A stretch of DNA of 64,000 nucleotides from Pseudomonadota bacterium (GTDB lineage Bacteria > Pseudomonadota > Gammaproteobacteria > Steroidobacterales > Steroidobacteraceae), in NCBI GenBank assembly GCA_023428645.1, contig JAEYXD010000232.1, positions 16,283 through 80,282 of the forward strand, read 5' to 3'. Positions within the stretch are counted from its first letter, which is position 1. Each line of letters begins with the position of its first letter. The notes below the pieces were generated by a model that was not told where the DNA came from, made no database searches, and saw only the letters and a program-made list of their open reading frames with translations. Below, one piece after another: positions 9,111-18,021 of this stretch. The position numbers and the translations under genes were made by a program.

Positions 9111-9674
9111 TCAGATCTTGCCGACGAGATCGAGCGACGGTGCGAGCGTCTTCTGGCCGGGCGTCCACTTCGCGGGGCAGACTTCGCCCGGATGCGCGGC
9201 GACGTACTGAGCGGCCTGCACCTTGCGCAGCAGCTCCTTCGCGTCGCGGCCGATGCCGAGGTCATGGATCTCGGCGACCTTGATGACGCCCTCCGGATTG
9301 ACGACGAAAGTGCCGCGCAGCGCGAGGCCTTCTTCCTCGATCAACACGCCGAAGTTGCGGCTGATCGCGTGCGTCGGATCGCCCAGCATCGGGTATTGGA
9401 TCTTCTTGATCGTCTCGGAGGCGTCATGCCACGCCTTGTGGGTGAAGTGCGTATCGGTCGACACGCTGTACACCTCGACGCCGAGCTTCTTCAGCTCCGC
9501 ATAGACATCGGCGAGATCGCCGAGCTCGGTCGGGCAGACGAACGTGAAATCCGCTGGATAGAAGAAAAAGATCGACCATTTGCCCTTGACGTCGGCATCC
9601 GACACCGGCACGAACTTGCCGTTGTAGAAAGCGGTCGTCTTGAAAGGCTTGATTGCCGTATTGATCAAACTCAT
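9111..9674 (-). CDS. ahpC: Alkyl hydroperoxide reductase subunit C (peroxiredoxin)
   Basis: Typical 2-Cys peroxiredoxin that reduces hydrogen peroxide, organic hydroperoxides and peroxynitrite in the cytoplasm. It has 187 residues, the same length as the enteric protein. The peroxidatic cysteine is Cys47 in FVCPTE and the resolving cysteine sits in EVCPAKW near residue 166. The start ATG at 9672-9674 is set by an AGGAG about 9 bases upstream; the frame is open further upstream but has no matching features. It is followed by ahpF, its reductase. A partial OxyR-like sequence lies about 150 bases upstream. Confidence 0.97.
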   Translation of the reverse strand: MSLINTAIKPFKTTAFYNGKFVPVSDADVKGKWSIFFFYPADFTFVCPTELGDLADVYAELKKLGVEVYSVSTDTHFTHKAWHDASETIKKIQYPMLGDPTHAISRNFGVLIEEEGLALRGTFVVNPEGVIKVAEIHDLGIGRDAKELLRKVQAAQYVAAHPGEVCPAKWTPGQKTLAPSLDLVGKI

Positions 9675-9972
9675 TGAACCGGTTCTCCTGAAGTAGCACC
9701 AATCACAACAACGAGGCGAAGCAGAAAGTTCGCCAATCAAAAAACCATGGGGTTTACCCGTCGGACGTCGACACCTTACCGAACCCGCCTTGCACGGCCC
9801 AGTCGATAGTTTCGAGCTGTGCGATAGGCAGACCCTATAGGGGGGTCGATGTTCGCTGGCTGGATCGACGGGGCTGGCGCTGGGCACGTCGGCCCGGCTG
9901 GCCGCGAGCCGGATGAGGCCGGCAAGCGGAATTCGTGGCAACTCCGTCGCGACCGGATTCTAAGCGTAAATG
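9675..9972. promoter_or_regulatory. ahpC upstream region with weak OxyR-like element
   Basis: This 298-base gap lies between ahpC and the preceding glycosyltransferase gene and holds no gene I can support. At 9824-9838 there is ATAG-N7-CTAT, one half of the OxyR consensus, and a further ATAG at 9806-9809 with imperfect spacing. An AT-rich stretch (9738-9746) lies closer to ahpC. OxyR control of ahpC is well known in related bacteria, but the match here is only partial. Confidence 0.35.
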
Positions 9973-10884
9973 TTACGGTTGCCTGCGCTTGACGATGAAT
10001 TCATCGATCTCGGCGACGAGATGCGCGGTGGCATCGCTGAACTTGCGTGCAAAAAATATCTCGCCGGGTCCGTAGCGATCATCCGATGTCAGGCGAGGGT
10101 CGGTAAGGAAGCGGCGGATATGCGCCGGTCCGATCGGCTCGGGATGCGCGCCGCGTGCCGTCCAGTCCGTGTACGTGAAGTTGCGACTCATCCGCGCGGC
10201 ATACGGCGAATTGCCGATGATCGTATGGATCATGCCTTCGTCGGGAAACCAGGTGTTGCGGTAGAAGCGTACGAACGCAGTCTCGCGCGCGACGAAAGCG
10301 AGCACGTATTCGCAGGCCTCGCGAGTCAGCGCCCACCAGGTGCTGCCGGCATACGGCTGGCGTCCTTGCAGCGCCGTCTCGAAGTTGCGCTGCGCGGGGA
10401 GCAGGCCGACGCGAATCAACGCTCGCCGCACGATCTTGAGCGGCATCGCGAGGGGATCGCCGCTCAATACTTTGTAGTGCCGCAGCCGCGACAGTGGTTT
10501 GCTGGTCTCATCGTCGGGCATCTTGACGATGTTCATGAACTGCGTTCCGGCGTTCGCCGCCAGATGCGCCGTGAATTCCTCGATGGGACGGAGCGGATAA
10601 TCCGTGCCGCTCATCAACACGAGATAGTCGAAACGCTCCGGCGAGGCGAGCGCGCTCTCCATCAGGCGCAGCACCGCCGCAACCATCGTGAATTCGCCCC
10701 AGTACACCGCGACGCGCGGCATGACGAAGTGTGCGCCCGCACGCTGGCATCGTTCGAACGGCGCCAGGTCGAACTTCGCGTCCACATGGACGAAGGCCGC
10801 CGACTTCGGCGTCACGATCGCCCGCACCAGACGCTCCAGATGCGCCGGGTTGTTGTAGGCCGTGATGAGAAAAGCGGTCTTCAT
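9973..10884 (-). CDS. Core-2/I-branching-type glycosyltransferase (GT14-like)
   Basis: A 303-residue glycosyltransferase resembling the beta-1,6-N-acetylglucosaminyltransferase (GT14) family. Visible family segments in order: AFLITAYNNP near the start, VYWGEFTMVAA, LMSGTDYPLRPIEEF, GSTWWALTRE, FPDEGMIHTII and the closing FFARKF. There is no signal peptide or membrane segment, so it should act in the cytoplasm on a lipid-linked or protein acceptor. It lies 85 bases downstream of a WcaJ-type sugar transferase in the same direction, which suggests both serve a surface polysaccharide. The acceptor and sugar cannot be told from the sequence. Confidence 0.82.
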   Translation of the reverse strand: MKTAFLITAYNNPAHLERLVRAIVTPKSAAFVHVDAKFDLAPFERCQRAGAHFVMPRVAVYWGEFTMVAAVLRLMESALASPERFDYLVLMSGTDYPLRPIEEFTAHLAANAGTQFMNIVKMPDDETSKPLSRLRHYKVLSGDPLAMPLKIVRRALIRVGLLPAQRNFETALQGRQPYAGSTWWALTREACEYVLAFVARETAFVRFYRNTWFPDEGMIHTIIGNSPYAARMSRNFTYTDWTARGAHPEPIGPAHIRRFLTDPRLTSDDRYGPGEIFFARKFSDATAHLVAEIDEFIVKRRQP

Positions 10885-10969
10885 TGCGCTCGTTCAGTGC
10901 GTGCGCGAGCAGCCGCGGGTCGAGGGGCGCGCAGTCTAACGCGTGCTAGGGCTGAATGGCTGCAGGCGC

Positions 10970-12454
10970 TCAGTATGCGTTCTCGCGCTTCGCGACCATC
11001 CAGAAAGTCCTGATCAAGATGCGCACGTCGAGCCACAGCGACCAATGCTGCAGATACTCGAGATCGTAGCGCACGCGCTCGGCCATCTTCTCGACCGTGT
11101 CCGTCTCGCCGCGACAGCCGTTGACCTGCGCCCATCCCGTGATCCCGGGCCGGACCTTATGACGCAGCATGTAGCCGCTGATCAGCTTGCGGTATTGCTC
11201 GTTGTGGGCGATCGCGTGCGGCCGCGGTCCGACGAAGCTCATGTGGCCGAGCAGTACGTTGAAGATCTGCGGCAGCTCGTCGAGGGACGTGCGGCGCAGG
11301 AAGCGACCGATCGGCGTGATCCGAGCGTCACCGCGCGTTGCCTGGACGACGTCCGCGCCGTCCTCGCACACCGTCATCGACCGGAACTTGAACACGAGGA
11401 TCTCTTCGCCGTTCAGGCCATAGCGCTTTTGTTTGAAGATGACACGCCCGCGCGAGGTCAGGCGGACCGCGAGCGCGATCACGAGCAGCAGCGGCCATGA
11501 AACCGCGATCGCACCGATCGCGAGCGCGACGTCGGCGGCCCGCTTGCGCAGCGCGCACAGTCCCTGCAGCGGGGTTTCGGTCACGGACAGTGCGGCCATG
11601 CCGTTGATCTCGACGTAGCGCGGCTGCAAGAGCTCGAAGGAGAACAGGTCGGGCACGAAATACACGGATGCGGTCGTGTCGCGCAATTCCGTGAGCAGAT
11701 GCTGGATGCGCGAGGCATTCGAGATCGGAACGGCGATGTAGACGCTGTGAATGCCATGCTCGCGCACATAATCCGCCACGTTCTTCGCGTGGCCTTTCAA
11801 CTGCGCGAGCGCCGCCGTCGGCAGGCGCTCCGGCTCGCGAAAATCGAAATAGCCCATGAACTGGCTCGTCCAAGCGCGAGCCTGCATGCGACGCACGAGC
11901 TCGATGCCGACGTCGTTGATGCCGACGACGATATGCCGCTGCGCATGCGTACGCTTGCGGCTCATCCAGCGCGCGATCTGCGCGCTCGCCCAATGCGCGC
12001 CGGCGAGGTTCATGCCCGTCGCGACGAACCACGCGCCAACGACCTCGCGCGAGAACAGATCCTGAACGCCCATCGTGAGCGCGATCACGATCAGGAGCGC
12101 GGCCACGATCGTCCATTCGAGCAACGTGCGCAGCAGTCCGTGGCGAGCGATGCGCGGCTCGGCGATCCACTGATCGAAATTCGGCGGGCGCATGATCTGA
12201 GTGGTGAGCAACGTCGCGACGAGCGCGGCGGCCACGTATTCGGTCGCGAACGTGGCATCGAAACCTGCGATCGCAACGGCGAGCGTCGACACGACGACGG
12301 CGGGATTCACCACGTACCGCAGCAGCAGCATGCTGCCAGGATCGAGCGTGCCGACGCGGATCGATTTGGGTGCGGCCGTTTTACTTATGCTCGTGCCGTT
12401 CTGGCCGTGGCTGGAGGCAAGACGTGTGACCAATTCTTCAGGCGCGCTCGACAT
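10970..12454 (-). CDS. Polyprenyl-phosphate sugar-1-phosphate transferase (WcaJ type)
   Basis: Starts exopolysaccharide or O-unit synthesis by moving a sugar-1-phosphate from a nucleotide sugar onto undecaprenyl phosphate at the inner membrane. It has 494 residues: several N-terminal membrane helices (residues about 40-150), a central nucleotide-binding-like domain (HIVVGINDVGIELVRR), a further helix near residue 300, then the bacterial sugar transferase domain. Hallmarks of that domain are KQKRYGLNGEEI, VFKFRSM, RRTSLDELPQ, SFVGPRP, RPGITGWAQVNG and YDLEYLQHWSLWLD. The glucose-specific name is not certain. Only one other glycosyltransferase is nearby, so the rest of the pathway must lie elsewhere. 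Confidence 0.93.
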   Translation of the reverse strand: MSSAPEELVTRLASSHGQNGTSISKTAAPKSIRVGTLDPGSMLLLRYVVNPAVVVSTLAVAIAGFDATFATEYVAAALVATLLTTQIMRPPNFDQWIAEPRIARHGLLRTLLEWTIVAALLIVIALTMGVQDLFSREVVGAWFVATGMNLAGAHWASAQIARWMSRKRTHAQRHIVVGINDVGIELVRRMQARAWTSQFMGYFDFREPERLPTAALAQLKGHAKNVADYVREHGIHSVYIAVPISNASRIQHLLTELRDTTASVYFVPDLFSFELLQPRYVEINGMAALSVTETPLQGLCALRKRAADVALAIGAIAVSWPLLLVIALAVRLTSRGRVIFKQKRYGLNGEEILVFKFRSMTVCEDGADVVQATRGDARITPIGRFLRRTSLDELPQIFNVLLGHMSFVGPRPHAIAHNEQYRKLISGYMLRHKVRPGITGWAQVNGCRGETDTVEKMAERVRYDLEYLQHWSLWLDVRILIRTFWMVAKRENAY

Positions 12455-12581
12455 TTCGACGTGAAACCCCTCCCCAGGGGGACGTAAGCCTGCCGAAGCG
12501 GGTGAGCACGAAATGTGGACCAGTTCTCACTTTGGTAAGGCATGCCCTTAGTGCTTAAGTGGGCGAACGCCCGAGCGCGAA

Positions 12582-13388
12582 TTATGTCCGATTCGGCTTG
12601 CGAAACTTGAAGACGAACTGATCCGTGCGGCGACGGACCTTTGGATTGAATACGGAAAGCGAGTAGTCGTCAGTCGCATGGCGCAGCACATCGCTCGCGC
12701 CGACGAACTCGAAGCCGGCTCGCTCGAAGTCCTCGAGGACGAGCTGCGGATCGATTCGATGCAGGCGGCTCGCGATGTCCACTGCGTCCTCACGCGCCGT
12801 CGCAGGTCCGACATGATCGACGACCACGACGAGGCCGCCGGGCCTCAACGCCGAATGCAGCCGGGCGAGCACGCGCTCCGGATCGCCGAGCGTCTCCGGC
12901 GAGTCGCGCGGCCGCCAATACAGATCGTGATACACGAGCACGAACAGCACGCGGTCCAACGATTCCGGCGTGAGCGGAATGTAGTTGCTCGGCGCGTTGA
13001 GGCGCTGCGTATTCGGCAGCCGCTTGCGGCCGAGCCGCGTCAGCAGCTCATGATTGGCCGCCTGATTATAGAGTTCGTTGTTGTAAGCGATGACGCGTCC
13101 GGTCGGACCGACGACGCGCGACAGCAGCTCGGTGTAGTAGCCGGGCCCGGAGTAGAAATCGAGCGCGTGCTGCCCAGGCGCGATCTCGAGGAATTGCAGC
13201 ACGTCTTGCGGTTTGCGCCACGCATCTTCGACGCGGTCGCCTGGCAGGCGCTCGCTCGCGATCGCCGCAGCGATCGGATCCGTGGGAGTGTTCGCCGCCT
13301 TCGATGCCGCGCCGTGAAAACCGAAAGCGAGGAGCAACCCGCCGACGGCAAGGAACGCGGCGCGATGCGAATGGATGTGGCGGCTCAT
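12582..13388 (-). CDS. Exported class I SAM-dependent methyltransferase-like protein
   Basis: A 268-residue protein with a methyltransferase fold. Motif I appears as ALDFYSGPGYYTELL, and GPTGRVIAYNNE and GGLVVVVDHVG mark the following strands. Residues 1-32 form a convincing signal peptide (AAFLAVGGLLLAFGFHGAASKA), which would send it to the periplasm. This is odd because S-adenosylmethionine is made and used in the cytoplasm. The N-terminus could instead be a membrane anchor with the domain inside, or the fold may have another use. The substrate is unknown. It is 53 bases downstream of a serine-hydrolase lipoprotein gene. Confidence 0.75.
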   Translation of the reverse strand: MSRHIHSHRAAFLAVGGLLLAFGFHGAASKAANTPTDPIAAAIASERLPGDRVEDAWRKPQDVLQFLEIAPGQHALDFYSGPGYYTELLSRVVGPTGRVIAYNNELYNQAANHELLTRLGRKRLPNTQRLNAPSNYIPLTPESLDRVLFVLVYHDLYWRPRDSPETLGDPERVLARLHSALRPGGLVVVVDHVGPATAREDAVDIASRLHRIDPQLVLEDFERAGFEFVGASDVLRHATDDYSLSVFNPKVRRRTDQFVFKFRKPNRT

Positions 13389-13441
13389 GCGCGCGCACCA
13401 TGGTGCGCGCGCCTGCGAGCGTCAAGCGCGTTGGCATTCCT

Positions 13442-14911
13442 TCATGTTGGGCCGCCCCGCGGCACGATCGACTGGACGATCGGGTCCAGGAACGGCGCCA
13501 GCACGGCGTAATCCGCGTTCCAATCGGCTTCGCCGAACGTGCGTTCTCGCGAGATCGCGGGTTGCTGCGGCCCGGCGCGCGCGATGACGAGATCGAGGCT
13601 CGGAATCACGACGATCAAACTATCGCCCAGTCCCCACGCCCAGAACGCATCGCGCGGCACGTTAGGCAACGCGCCCGTCGCATTCGTCCACCACAGCACG
13701 CCATAGCGATGCTGCGCGTCCGGAAACTCGGCTGGCTCCGCGAGCGCCGCGGTCGCCGCTTCGGGGCGTGGCGTACGCACGAGCTCGACGAATGACGGCG
13801 AAACGACGCGCTGCGCGTTCGCCCACTCGCCGTAGCGCAGGAAGAGCAGGCCGACGCGCGCGAGCGTATTGACGTTCGCCACCATGCCGGCGGCGAACTC
13901 GCGATGCTCGATGCCGTTCGGTCGCGGATCCCTGCGCAGGCCCGAGGTCGAGCGCCGCCATTGGATGTCGTCGCGCTCGTTGATGCCGAGCACCGGCCAT
14001 ACGCGCGAGACGAACAGATTCTGCAGATCGTCCGCGTAGAGGGTCGTCAGCGTGTCCGCAAGCCAGTTCAAGCCGCCGTCGGAGTAGTGCCATTGCGTTC
14101 CAGGTGCGGCGAGCAGCACGCCGTAGCCGCCGGTCTTCTCGAACCCGGCCGTGTGCGTCGCGAGCTGCAGGAGCGTGATCGCTTGCAGGTGCGTGGGATC
14201 GTTCCACGCTGGCGGCGTACCGAACGTCGGCAAGTGCGTCACCGCGCGATCGTCGATGCGGAGGCGGTTCTCGTCCATGAAGATGCCGAGCGCAATCGAG
14301 CCGATGGACTTCGTCGTCGACTTGACATCGAAGCGCTCATCGATGTTGCCCCACGAGTGCACGACGTAGCCGTGTCGTGAGATGAGCCCGGCGCCGCCGG
14401 CTCGCAGCGCATACGCCTGCGCGTCGACGAGCCCTTCAGGACGCATACCGACCTCTCCCGGCGCGATCCGCATCCAGCCGCGATCCGGATCGGCATCCGA
14501 CAGGTCCGGCGCCGGATACACGGTCGACTTCACTCTGACCCTGACCTGATCGCTTGCCTGCAAGGCTCCGTCGGTGGCGGTGAACGTCAGCGTGTACGTG
14601 CCAGGCGTCGCGAACGTTACGGTCGGCGTGAGCAGCGCGGCATCATTGAACTCGACCTCGCTCGAGTCGGCCCGCCACGAAAACTGCAGCGAGCGCGAGG
14701 GCAGGCCGTCGTCCGTCGCGGTCGCCGCCAGCTGCGTCCTGGCGTCTGGCCAATCGATCGTCAGATCCGGTCCGGCGTCGACGACCGGCGCGGCATTTTG
14801 CTGCGTGCTCGGCGCGGCGGGCGGATCGCCCGGATACTGAATGAGCGGCGGCTTTTCACAGCCGGCGAGTACCGCGCAAGTGAACAGCGCGAACGATGAT
14901 AGGCGATGCAT
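13442..14911 (-). CDS. Class C beta-lactamase-fold serine hydrolase lipoprotein with PKD domain
   Basis: A 489-residue lipoprotein with signal peptide and lipobox LAGC (Cys18). Residues about 42-128 form a PKD/Ig-like domain (VVDAGPDLTIDW, YTLTFTATDGA). The C-terminal domain has the serine-hydrolase active-site motif SxxK as STTK at residues 198-201, preceded by RHGYVVHSWGN and followed by HTAGF and HYSDGG, as in the AmpC/esterase EstB group. It probably acts in the periplasm or on the cell surface as an esterase or peptidase; true beta-lactamase activity cannot be assumed. It is transcribed away from soxR. Confidence 0.87.
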   Translation of the reverse strand: MHRLSSFALFTCAVLAGCEKPPLIQYPGDPPAAPSTQQNAAPVVDAGPDLTIDWPDARTQLAATATDDGLPSRSLQFSWRADSSEVEFNDAALLTPTVTFATPGTYTLTFTATDGALQASDQVRVRVKSTVYPAPDLSDADPDRGWMRIAPGEVGMRPEGLVDAQAYALRAGGAGLISRHGYVVHSWGNIDERFDVKSTTKSIGSIALGIFMDENRLRIDDRAVTHLPTFGTPPAWNDPTHLQAITLLQLATHTAGFEKTGGYGVLLAAPGTQWHYSDGGLNWLADTLTTLYADDLQNLFVSRVWPVLGINERDDIQWRRSTSGLRRDPRPNGIEHREFAAGMVANVNTLARVGLLFLRYGEWANAQRVVSPSFVELVRTPRPEAATAALAEPAEFPDAQHRYGVLWWTNATGALPNVPRDAFWAWGLGDSLIVVIPSLDLVIARAGPQQPAISRERTFGEADWNADYAVLAPFLDPIVQSIVPRGGPT

Positions 14912-15094
14912 GTTGGTGATCCCGATTGTTGTTAGCGGGATCGCGCTTGAAAAAACTTCGCTGCTCGGTCAGGAAGTTTCTACAACCTGACACGTGCTCG
15001 AGCCCGGCCGTCGCAGGAAACGCGTATCCCTCGACTACATACAATCAAGAACCATGCCTGGTCGGACGCGGCATCGACGCCGCGCGAGCGGCGA

Positions 15095-15553
15095 TCACTC
15101 AGTGCGGGCGCGCTTGCGCGGCGCGGTCCAGGAAGCGGGACCGGGACCGCGGGCGGCGGCGCGATCGCACGGATTCGACAACTTGCACTTGTCGAGCGAC
15201 AGGCAGCCGCAGCCGATGCACTCCGTGAGGCCGTTGCGCAAGCGCTCGAGCTCGAGCAGCTTCGCATCGATGTGCCGCTGCCAGCTCGCGGAGAGCTTCG
15301 CCCATTCGGCGCGTGTCGGCACGGCGTGACGCGGCAGCTTGCGCAGCTCGGTGGCGACCTCTTCCAGCGATAGACCGAGGCGCTGCGCGAACACGATGAA
15401 TGCGATGCGCCGCAGGACGGCACGCGGATAACGCCGGTGTCCCGCTGGCGTACGTTCGGAGTGGATCAGGCCGCGCGCCTCGTAGAAGCGCAGCGCCGAT
15501 GTTGCGACGCCGCTGCGCGCCGCGATTTCACCGATCGTCATCGTGGTGTCCAT
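15095..15553 (-). CDS. soxR: Redox-sensitive transcriptional activator SoxR
   Basis: A 152-residue MerR-family regulator. The N-terminal winged helix begins MTIGEIAARSGV and continues SALRFYEARGLI. A dimerisation helix follows, then the iron-sulphur cluster motif CIGCGC with a further Cys six residues on (Cys112, 115, 117, 123), the spacing that defines SoxR. Redox-cycling compounds oxidise this [2Fe-2S] cluster and switch the bound promoter on. I chose the ATG at 15551-15553; another ATG lies four codons later. It is divergent from a hemerythrin gene, and the gap holds a SoxR-type operator. Confidence 0.93.
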   Translation of the reverse strand: MDTTMTIGEIAARSGVATSALRFYEARGLIHSERTPAGHRRYPRAVLRRIAFIVFAQRLGLSLEEVATELRKLPRHAVPTRAEWAKLSASWQRHIDAKLLELERLRNGLTECIGCGCLSLDKCKLSNPCDRAAARGPGPASWTAPRKRARTE

Positions 15554-15578
15554 GCGGCGACGGTAGAAGACGCGGCCA

Positions 15579-15609
15579 TTGACTTCAAGTGCGCTTGAAC
15601 TCTTAAGCT
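15579..15609 (+). promoter_or_regulatory. SoxR-type promoter/operator for the hemerythrin gene
   Basis: TTGACT (-35, 15579-15584) and TAAGCT (-10, 15604-15609) are separated by exactly 19 bases, the long spacer typical of MerR-family targets. The spacer holds the dyad TTCAAG-TGCG-CTTGAA (15584-15599). This closely matches the known SoxR operator core CTCAAG-N4-CTTGAG in both sequence and position. It points to the hemerythrin gene that starts 38 bases after the -10 element. Confidence 0.8.
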
Positions 15610-15647
15610 CGCCGCGTTCGTTCGTTCCATGCGGTTCGGAGGTTGCC

Positions 15648-16214
15648 ATGCCCGCGACGGCCCTGACGGTCATTCACAAACACATCAGACGCGAGATGTT
15701 CGATTTTTCCATGCGGCTGTTTCGCGCCGGCACGCAAGACGTCGGCGCGATCCAGCTGGCGTTCGAGGAACTGGCGGTGTTGCTGCGCACGCATGCGGCG
15801 CAGGAGGAAACGCGGCTGGCGCCGTTGCTGACTGCCATGGGCACCGGCGACGCGGCAGCATTGTTGCGGGATCATCACCGGCTCGAGGTCGAGCTCGATC
15901 GGGTCGCGTCGCATGCCCGCGCGTTGGACTCGCGCGCGAGCACCTGCACGGAGGCGCTGTTGCAGCTGCATCTGGATTGGAACAGGTACTTGAGCGCCTA
16001 CCTCGCGCATCTGGACGAGGAGGAGCGCACGCTGTTTGCTGGTCTCGCGCCAAGCATGCCGCTCGATGCGATCGCTGCAACGGCCTTGGCGCAGGGCGCG
16101 GAAGGCGAGAAATTTTTGGGGCGGTTGTGGTCCGTCACGACGCCGAGCGAGCGCATCGCGATCGAGGGCGCGCACGCAAGAGGCGCGTGCCGCGAGACGG
16201 AGCTGTCGGCGTGA
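15648..16214 (+). CDS. Hemerythrin HHE domain protein
   Basis: A 188-residue helical protein with the spaced histidine and acidic residues of the hemerythrin cation-binding family: HKHIRREM near the start, RTHAAQEE (HxxxE), DHHRLEVEL and AHLDEEERTL. Such proteins hold a di-iron centre and take part in oxygen, nitric oxide or oxidative-stress responses. The ATG at 15648 has GGAGG 5 bases upstream. It is divergent from soxR and directly behind a SoxR-type promoter, so it is very likely induced by SoxR. A short basic-acidic C-terminal tail beyond the four-helix bundle has no recognised motif. Confidence 0.87.
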   Translation: MPATALTVIHKHIRREMFDFSMRLFRAGTQDVGAIQLAFEELAVLLRTHAAQEETRLAPLLTAMGTGDAAALLRDHHRLEVELDRVASHARALDSRASTCTEALLQLHLDWNRYLSAYLAHLDEEERTLFAGLAPSMPLDAIAATALAQGAEGEKFLGRLWSVTTPSERIAIEGAHARGACRETELSA

Positions 16215-16250
16215 GGGCGTGTTGGCGGCCGGCGGATTGCGCCGCGAACG

Positions 16251-17822
16251 TCAGCTGCTGAGTATCGAGCTCAACATCTGTTGCAGTCCCGACAGTCCCG
16301 AGAGTCGATCGTCGACGACGGAGCCCGTGAGGAGCGCCGCTGTGATCAGCCCGACCAGCAACAGGGACCCGAGCCAGCGGCTCGACCTCGGCGCGGAGCC
16401 GGCTGGCCGCGTGCTCGCCCACGGCTCCTCCGGATCGAAAATCGGCGCGAGTATCGGCCCGAGGCTGGGCTCGAGCGGTTGCGTGCGCGGATCGACGCGC
16501 ACGAGCCGGCGCGAGCCTTGCGCGTGATCGGGCAGGTGGGCAAGTCCGTGGGTCGCGAGGATTGCGGAGACCGCGTCAATCGTCAGTCCCGTGTGCTCCG
16601 CGAGCAGGCGGTTGCGCAACGCTTCGATCGTCGCGCGCTCTGCCGGGTGCCGTGCCTCGATGATCAGATTGCATTCGACATCGAATCCCATCGAGCGGCG
16701 ATTCAGATTTGCCGAGCCGACGACGAGCCAGCGATCGTCGAAGACCGCGAGCTTCGAATGCAGATTGATGCCGAGATCGCCCGCGAACGCCGCCACGAGC
16801 GGCGCGCGGTCGCTCACGCCGGCCTGCCGCAGGACATCGCAGAATGCGCTCCGTCCGTAGCCCATGGTCTGGCGCTCGGCATGAGTCTTCGGGCGATCCA
16901 TGCCGACGAGCAATCCTTGCAGCTGCGGCCGCGCGCGCAACCGCGCGGCCAGCGCCTGCGCGATGCGCGTGCTCGTGAAGTATTGGTTCTCGAGATACAG
17001 CGAGTGCTCGGCGCTGGCGATCGCGCGTGCATAGAACGCTTCGATCTCGCGGCTCGCCTGTCGCGCGCCCATGGCCGGCAGCGTTCGGGCGATACCGACG
17101 CGAACGTCTCGGAACTCCACACGCAGACCGTGCGGCCACAGTTCCGGCGCGTCGCTCACGGGCTTGGGGCGCTCCGCGCTCGGCCAGCCCGCGAGCAAGT
17201 AGTCGTGCAGGTCGCGCGCGACCGGGCCGCTCACGCACAACTGGGTGTCATGGACCGGAATGTAGGGCCCGTCGTCAGGATCGGTGCGCCGTGGCTCGTG
17301 CACCTCGTGCGCGCACGTGTCCCAACGCTTGTGCGTGAGGTCGATTCCTCCACAAAACGCGAGCGCATCGTCCACCACAACGACTTTGTGATGGACGCAG
17401 CCGGTCACTGGATGCGTGCCGTCGTCGTGAAAGTGAACGCCGAGCCGCGTGAGCCGAGCGCGCGTCTTCGCTTCGCGATCGTCGCTGTAGAACCAGTGAT
17501 AGTCCCAACGGACGACGTGAATCTCCATCTCGGGACGCTGGCGCAGGATATAGCCGAGCAATTCGCCCAGCTCCTGCGGCGCGCTGTCGCGGTGCGCGGG
17601 CTCGCTGTGTCCTCGCGGCAGGCGCGTGCGTGTATCGAAGTCCCAGCCCGCGATCAGAATCTGCCGACGCGCTTGCAGCAGCGCTGCGCGCAGGGCTTTG
17701 AAGTATTCGTCCGCATCCACGAGCAGGGTGGCCCGCGCGGCCGCGCTCGCGCGCCAGCACGTCGTGCCCGCCTGCAAGAGAGAATCATCCGCTGCACACG
17801 CTCGGTCGAGGTTCGCGCTCAT
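16251..17822 (-). CDS. Phospholipase D family protein (cardiolipin-synthase-like)
   Basis: A 523-residue protein with two HKD phosphodiesterase motifs: HHKVVVVDD in the first half and HSKLAVFDD in the second, each followed by the usual GG/GSANLNRRS segment. Such enzymes hydrolyse or exchange phosphodiester bonds, usually in phospholipids. The length and the GWDFDTR start of domain one fit phospholipase D proteins more than classical cardiolipin synthases, which carry two N-terminal membrane helices. Here the only membrane segment is C-terminal (WLGSLLLVGLITAALLTG, about residues 479-496), giving a tail-anchored layout. The gene is convergent with the hemerythrin gene. Confidence 0.87.
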   Translation of the reverse strand: MSANLDRACAADDSLLQAGTTCWRASAAARATLLVDADEYFKALRAALLQARRQILIAGWDFDTRTRLPRGHSEPAHRDSAPQELGELLGYILRQRPEMEIHVVRWDYHWFYSDDREAKTRARLTRLGVHFHDDGTHPVTGCVHHKVVVVDDALAFCGGIDLTHKRWDTCAHEVHEPRRTDPDDGPYIPVHDTQLCVSGPVARDLHDYLLAGWPSAERPKPVSDAPELWPHGLRVEFRDVRVGIARTLPAMGARQASREIEAFYARAIASAEHSLYLENQYFTSTRIAQALAARLRARPQLQGLLVGMDRPKTHAERQTMGYGRSAFCDVLRQAGVSDRAPLVAAFAGDLGINLHSKLAVFDDRWLVVGSANLNRRSMGFDVECNLIIEARHPAERATIEALRNRLLAEHTGLTIDAVSAILATHGLAHLPDHAQGSRRLVRVDPRTQPLEPSLGPILAPIFDPEEPWASTRPAGSAPRSSRWLGSLLLVGLITAALLTGSVVDDRLSGLSGLQQMLSSILSS

Positions 17823-17956
17823 GGAGCCTCAACGCGCTACGGCGCCCAAAGTCTCAGCATGACGTTCGCTTCACGTCATGCGAAAAAGGGCAGGGCAGTG
17901 TGGCTGTAATTCTTCTATAGGCGCGCGCTTGCGCGCGGCCGTTGCGACGGCGCGAA

Positions 17957-17984
17957 ACAAAGAAAAGCCCTGCGTGCAGGGCTT
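17957..17984 (-). terminator. Intrinsic terminator of the PEP-CTERM-like gene
   Basis: An eight-base perfect stem (17965-17972 with 17977-17984) and a four-base loop. On the minus strand a T-rich tail (TTTTCTTTG) follows. It lies 37 bases after the stop of the minus-strand gene ending at 18022. Confidence 0.8.
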
Positions 17985-18021
17985 CAAATGGGTCGGGCTC
18001 GTCGAAGCCTGATCAGGCTTC

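Noticed and set aside
13442..14911. Antibiotic-resistance beta-lactamase
   Set aside because: The STTK motif marks the fold, but the lipoprotein anchor, PKD domain and YSD in place of the usual YxN point to an esterase or peptidase-like hydrolase; resistance cannot be claimed.
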